Origin: Verrucomicrobiota bacterium
GTDB taxonomy: Bacteria > Verrucomicrobiota > Verrucomicrobiia > Chthoniobacterales > JAFAMB01
Direction: 5' to 3'
Assembly (NCBI GenBank): GCA_019242435.1
Contig: JAFAVN010000298.1
Coordinates: forward strand, 1 to 8,956
DNA: 8,956 bases
Made by a program: the position numbers and the translations under genes. A model generated the notes under the pieces. It had not been told where the DNA came from, made no database searches, and saw only the letters and a list, made by a program, of their open reading frames with translations. This document shows positions 6,506 through 8,956 of this stretch, one piece after another (position 1 is the stretch's first letter; each line of letters starts with the position of its first letter).

Positions 6506-7258
6506 TTAACGCATGACCCAGCCTCCGTCCAGGTTCAACGTCTGCCCAGTAAGAAAACTCGAATAGTCGGAGGCGAGGTACATCATAGTATGAGCCACAT
6601 CTTGAGTCGTACCGCGCCGTTTCAGACATTGATGCTCCAGCACAAAGCGAGTATAGCCTTCTGGATCCGGATGAATCTTTTCGGCATCCGTCGGAAAGGC
6701 GCCGCAAGCAATGCAGTTAACCGTGATATCATAAGGCCCGAACTCACGGGCCCAAACGCGAGCTAACCCTATCAGGCTCGCTTTTGAAGCAACATAGGGA
6801 TAGAGATTGGCCCAGCCGCCATAGACGGTTATGCTAGTAATATTAACAATCCGTCCGTAGCGTTGCTGTTTCATCGGGGGAACCAGCATCTGCGCGCATA
6901 CGATCCCTGCCTCCACGTTAACCATTTGCACCCGCCGATATTCCTCCAGACTGAATTCTTCAAACGTTTTCGCCGGGTAGATGGCAGCATTATTAATCAA
7001 TACGTCAATAACGCCTTCTTTTTTTACCAGCTCTGCCACCGTCTTTCGCAGACCGTCCACTTCTGCCAGGTCCTGGTTAACATAGATTAAAGAGCCGGAC
7101 CCGATCTTTTTTGCGTCTCGCTGGAGCTGCTCGCCCTGGGCGGGTTTAATATCTAGTGCGATCAGACGAGCGCCATGCCGCACAAATTCTAACGCGCTCC
7201 CGTAGCCCAGGCCGCCCGCCGCCCCCGTGAGTAATATTTTCTTTCCCGCAAAGTTCAT
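6506..7258 (-). CDS. Short-chain dehydrogenase/reductase (SDR)
   Basis: This is a classical SDR of 250 aa, which oxidises or reduces a hydroxyl/keto group with NAD(P). Counting from the ATG at 7258, the cofactor motif TGAAGGLG is at 11-18 and Asp36 ends strand beta-2 (RLIALDIK), which favours NAD(H). NNAA is at 89-92, catalytic Ser142 is in the NITSITVYGG stretch, and Tyr155 and Lys159 form YVASK. The C-terminus has LASDYSSFLTGQTLNLDGGWVM. An upstream in-frame GTG at 7285 would add nine residues (RIWRSTAD) that do not fit the usual N-terminus. The gene sits 35 bp after the DUF4432 gene and 15 bp before the CoA-transferase, so it is co-transcribed. An alcohol of a sugar, sugar acid or hydroxyacyl substrate is plausible from context only. 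Confidence 0.94.
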   Translation of the reverse strand: MNFAGKKILLTGAAGGLGYGSALEFVRHGARLIALDIKPAQGEQLQRDAKKIGSGSLIYVNQDLAEVDGLRKTVAELVKKEGVIDVLINNAAIYPAKTFEEFSLEEYRRVQMVNVEAGIVCAQMLVPPMKQQRYGRIVNITSITVYGGWANLYPYVASKASLIGLARVWAREFGPYDITVNCIACGAFPTDAEKIHPDPEGYTRFVLEHQCLKRRGTTQDVAHTMMYLASDYSSFLTGQTLNLDGGWVMR

Positions 7259-7293
7259 ATCTGCTGTTGAACGCCAAATCCGCACCTATAGTG

Positions 7294-8472
7294 CTACGTG
7301 TGCTGCCAATTCGCGGTCGGTTTCGGAAAATCTTCTTCCGACTGCCCGCAGATTGACTGGATACGCCGTTTCACCTGGTTGATTTCGTCCCGTCCGGACA
7401 AAACCGTAAGTCGGCTGGTATAGCTCCTCTCATCGTCATGCTCCAGCCAGATTAATTCTCCTCGTTCCTTGGCGAACCCTTTACCAAGCACATGGTTCGT
7501 CGAAGGCTCGATTCCCATGGCATATTGCCCCTCCTGCAGATTCTGCCATTGGAATTGACACGGAAATTCTTTTTCATTCACTTCCACTAAAAACCCAAGA
7601 CCCTCGCTGTTTCTGAATTTATCGTTAATCAAGGCCACCGGTATTTTGCCTTCAGCGTCCGCCGACATTCGATGCTCCCAAACCTGTTCATGAAAACTGG
7701 TCTTGGGACCTGATAGAACGCGATAACCAACTTCCTGCTTTTCGTAAGTGGCTTCATGCGCCGCCCAGAGTACCTCTTTGATCGGAGCTACGTAAAGACT
7801 GCCTTCCGCCAAGACAGGATAGCCGACGTTGATATGATAACAGAGCATGTGAGGAGTCCGATAAAACCCGTGGTTCACCACCCGATCTTTAATTATTAGA
7901 TCCTTTGCTCCAAGCCTCGTTTCGATCCGCCGGTAGAGATACAAGTCTTCGCCGAATACGGCCGACTGTTGCACGACGCCTTCACAATAGAGGACGCACT
8001 CTTCGCCTTCCCATTTTTCCCCGTAAGCCACCAACTTGCCGGGTATGGTGCTGATGCGCCCATGTAAGGAGCTTTCGACTGATCTACGCGGTTTATATAT
8101 GTAGTGCTCCGCCGAATCAGAATGCATGAACAAGGTATGATCCAGCCCGCATGTAACTAACAAGCCGGAGAAAGACCGCAAAAACGCCAATCCGCCCTCA
8201 CCTTCATATTCATGTAAACCCGGATTCCGAAACCCGCTCGGTGAGTGCCAGCCGACTGCCGCCCCATTATATTCAAGATCGGCAATATCAAAGGCTCGAT
8301 CGATCAGCACGGTAAATCGAAGACCGGCACCTGTGCGAAACTCCAGCAGCCGAACACCGCGTTCCACGCCATCCCCCAATTCCATCAGCCGAACCCCGCC
8401 GAATTGGGAAAGCATTCCGGATCGCCGCGATATCTCGCGCCGCGTTAGATTATCACCGTATAATTGCGCCAT
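7294..8472 (-). CDS. DUF4432, aldose-1-epimerase-like protein
   Basis: The 392-aa protein looks like the DUF4432 branch of the galactose-mutarotase-like beta-sandwich superfamily, which usually occurs in sugar-catabolism loci and binds carbohydrate. Landmarks are GVRLMELGDGVERGVRLLEFRTGAGLRF (26-53) with DRAFDIADLEYNG (58-70), VTCGLDHT (106-113), YHINVGYPVLAEGS (212-225) with a candidate active-site His213, and GIEPST (320-325) with candidate acid/base Glu322. I chose the ATG at 8472 because the protein matches the family from MAQLYG onward. The frame stays open to a TTG at 8550, but that 26-codon extension is translated tandem repeat (LGTRNLELGTYHLEPRTH). No Shine-Dalgarno site precedes 8472. 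The precise sugar, and whether it is a mutarotase or another epimerase, cannot be told. Confidence 0.85.
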   Translation of the reverse strand: MAQLYGDNLTRREISRRSGMLSQFGGVRLMELGDGVERGVRLLEFRTGAGLRFTVLIDRAFDIADLEYNGAAVGWHSPSGFRNPGLHEYEGEGGLAFLRSFSGLLVTCGLDHTLFMHSDSAEHYIYKPRRSVESSLHGRISTIPGKLVAYGEKWEGEECVLYCEGVVQQSAVFGEDLYLYRRIETRLGAKDLIIKDRVVNHGFYRTPHMLCYHINVGYPVLAEGSLYVAPIKEVLWAAHEATYEKQEVGYRVLSGPKTSFHEQVWEHRMSADAEGKIPVALINDKFRNSEGLGFLVEVNEKEFPCQFQWQNLQEGQYAMGIEPSTNHVLGKGFAKERGELIWLEHDDERSYTSRLTVLSGRDEINQVKRRIQSICGQSEEDFPKPTANWQHT

Positions 8473-8561
8473 AAGTGTGATGTGTGAGCTGTGAGTTCTA
8501 GGTTCAAGATGGTAGGTTCCGAGTTCAAGGTTTCGAGTGCCGAGGGCCAAAGCTCACTCAT
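8445..8561 (-). CDS. Short ORF with strong Shine-Dalgarno site, possible leader ORF
   Basis: This 38-codon frame (MSELWPSALETLN...) starts at an ATG preceded by GAGGAG with an 8-base spacer (8575-8570), the best ribosome site in the window. It ends at a TAA 28 bases inside the DUF4432 gene in another frame. Much of it is translated tandem repeat, so the peptide itself is unlikely to be conserved. It could couple ribosomes to the weakly signalled DUF4432 start, or it could be the relic of a former gene start displaced by the repeat. Confidence 0.25.
   Translation of the reverse strand: MSELWPSALETLNSEPTILNLELTAHTSHLWRNYTVII
8475..8541. repeat. Degenerate 14-bp tandem repeat upstream of DUF4432 gene
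   Basis: On the plus strand three units of 14 bp follow each other: aggttcaagatggt (8500-8513), aggttccgagttca (8514-8527) and aggtttcgagtgcc (8528-8541). They are preceded by a GTGTGA/GTGAG-rich stretch (8475-8497). Read on the minus strand it is a GAACC/GAACTC-type low-complexity run, a kind of intergenic repeat I associate from memory with soil Verrucomicrobia. It occupies the space where the ribosome site of the DUF4432 gene should be. Confidence 0.6.
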
Positions 8562-8593
8562 GACTTCAACTCCTCAGCCTTGCCCCTTGGATC

Positions 8594-8956
8594 TTAAGCC
8601 CTGTAAAATGCAGCTTCTAACAGTGTCTTGTCATCGAGTCCCTGGTTAGGTAGAGTCAAAAGATTTTCCATTATCGAGAGCCCCCCGATTGCCGAGAGCT
8701 CTTGATAAATCTGACTGATCCCCAGTCGCAATGCCACAACCGCGTTCGAAAAATGGACAGCTTCTCCTTCCCAGCTCAATCCTCCGCTATCCAAGGACAA
8801 ATTACCTGAGATAATATTTAGTAACGTACTCTTCCCCGCTCGGTTCTCGCCTAACAATCCAACTACCTCACCGGGGTACAGGTCCAAGCTCACATCATAC
8901 AGGACCTGCACACCCGCGAAGGACTTTGACACTTTTTGGACTGATAACAGCGGTCC
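8594..8956 (-). pseudogene. Truncated sugar-type ABC transporter ATPase, N-terminal part
   Basis: This is the start of the first nucleotide-binding domain of an RbsA/MglA-like sugar importer ATPase. The frame is open to the window edge (GPLLSVQKVSKSFAGVQVLYDVSLDL), so the true start lies outside. Walker A is GENRAGKST, where Arg replaces the usual Gly but GxxxxGKST is kept. The Q-loop reads IYQELSAIGGLSIMENL. About 25 residues past the Q-loop the frame ends in TAA at 8594-8596. The ABC signature LSGGQ, Walker B, the H-loop and the whole second ATPase domain are missing; family members are about 500 aa. No continuation appears in any frame in the 121 bp before the DUF4432 gene. It is therefore most likely a degraded gene that cannot hydrolyse ATP alone, perhaps cut off by the same event that brought in the downstream repeat. 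An assembly error is possible. Confidence 0.8.

Noticed and set aside
7259..7285. Upstream GTG start for the SDR gene
   Set aside because: The nine added residues do not match SDR N-termini and there is no ribosome site.
1..8956. CRISPR array, insertion sequence or prophage genes
   Set aside because: No regularly spaced repeats, transposase, integrase or phage-like proteins were seen on either strand.

Overview
All credible genes lie on the minus strand, so the window reads right to left. Base composition is moderate (about 50-55% GC by eye). Several features suggest a soil-type Verrucomicrobium, perhaps a Chthoniobacter/Spartobacteria relative: a TonB-like protein with a Pro/Thr linker and a long C-terminal domain, its operon with ExbB, ExbD and peptide deformylase, the rarity of clear Shine-Dalgarno sites, and intergenic DNA full of short degenerate repeats. 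This placement is an inference from familiarity and not from any search.

Right part (about 8956 to 3041): a catabolic-looking cluster. In order of transcription it holds the N-terminal piece of a sugar-type ABC ATPase that stops early (8956-8594), a DUF4432 aldose-1-epimerase-like protein (8472-7294), an SDR oxidoreductase (7258-6506), a class III CaiB/BaiF CoA-transferase (6490-5297), a solute-binding-protein homologue with no signal peptide whose GTG start overlaps the CoA-transferase stop as GTGA (5300-4146), a 322-bp gap full of small repeats, and an enoyl-CoA hydratase/crotonase (3823-3041). Together they suggest that a sugar or sugar-derived acid is handled by epimerase/mutarotase and dehydrogenase steps, activated to a CoA thioester and worked on by a crotonase. 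The substrate cannot be read from the sequence.

Left part (2679 to 36): a compact operon tonB-like > exbB > exbD > def. It has a 9-bp gap followed by two ATGA overlaps. The first three encode an energy-transducing inner-membrane motor for outer-membrane transport. Def is a housekeeping enzyme attached to the end by translational coupling. A 361-bp non-coding stretch upstream holds a possible promoter and a clear hairpin.

The most interesting item is the predicted cytoplasmic, cysteine-rich, SBP-fold protein coupled to a CoA-transferase with no permease beside it. Next are the truncated ABC ATPase directly upstream of the cluster and the repeat mosaics in the two gaps around the catabolic genes. 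No complete RNA gene, CRISPR array or insertion sequence was seen.
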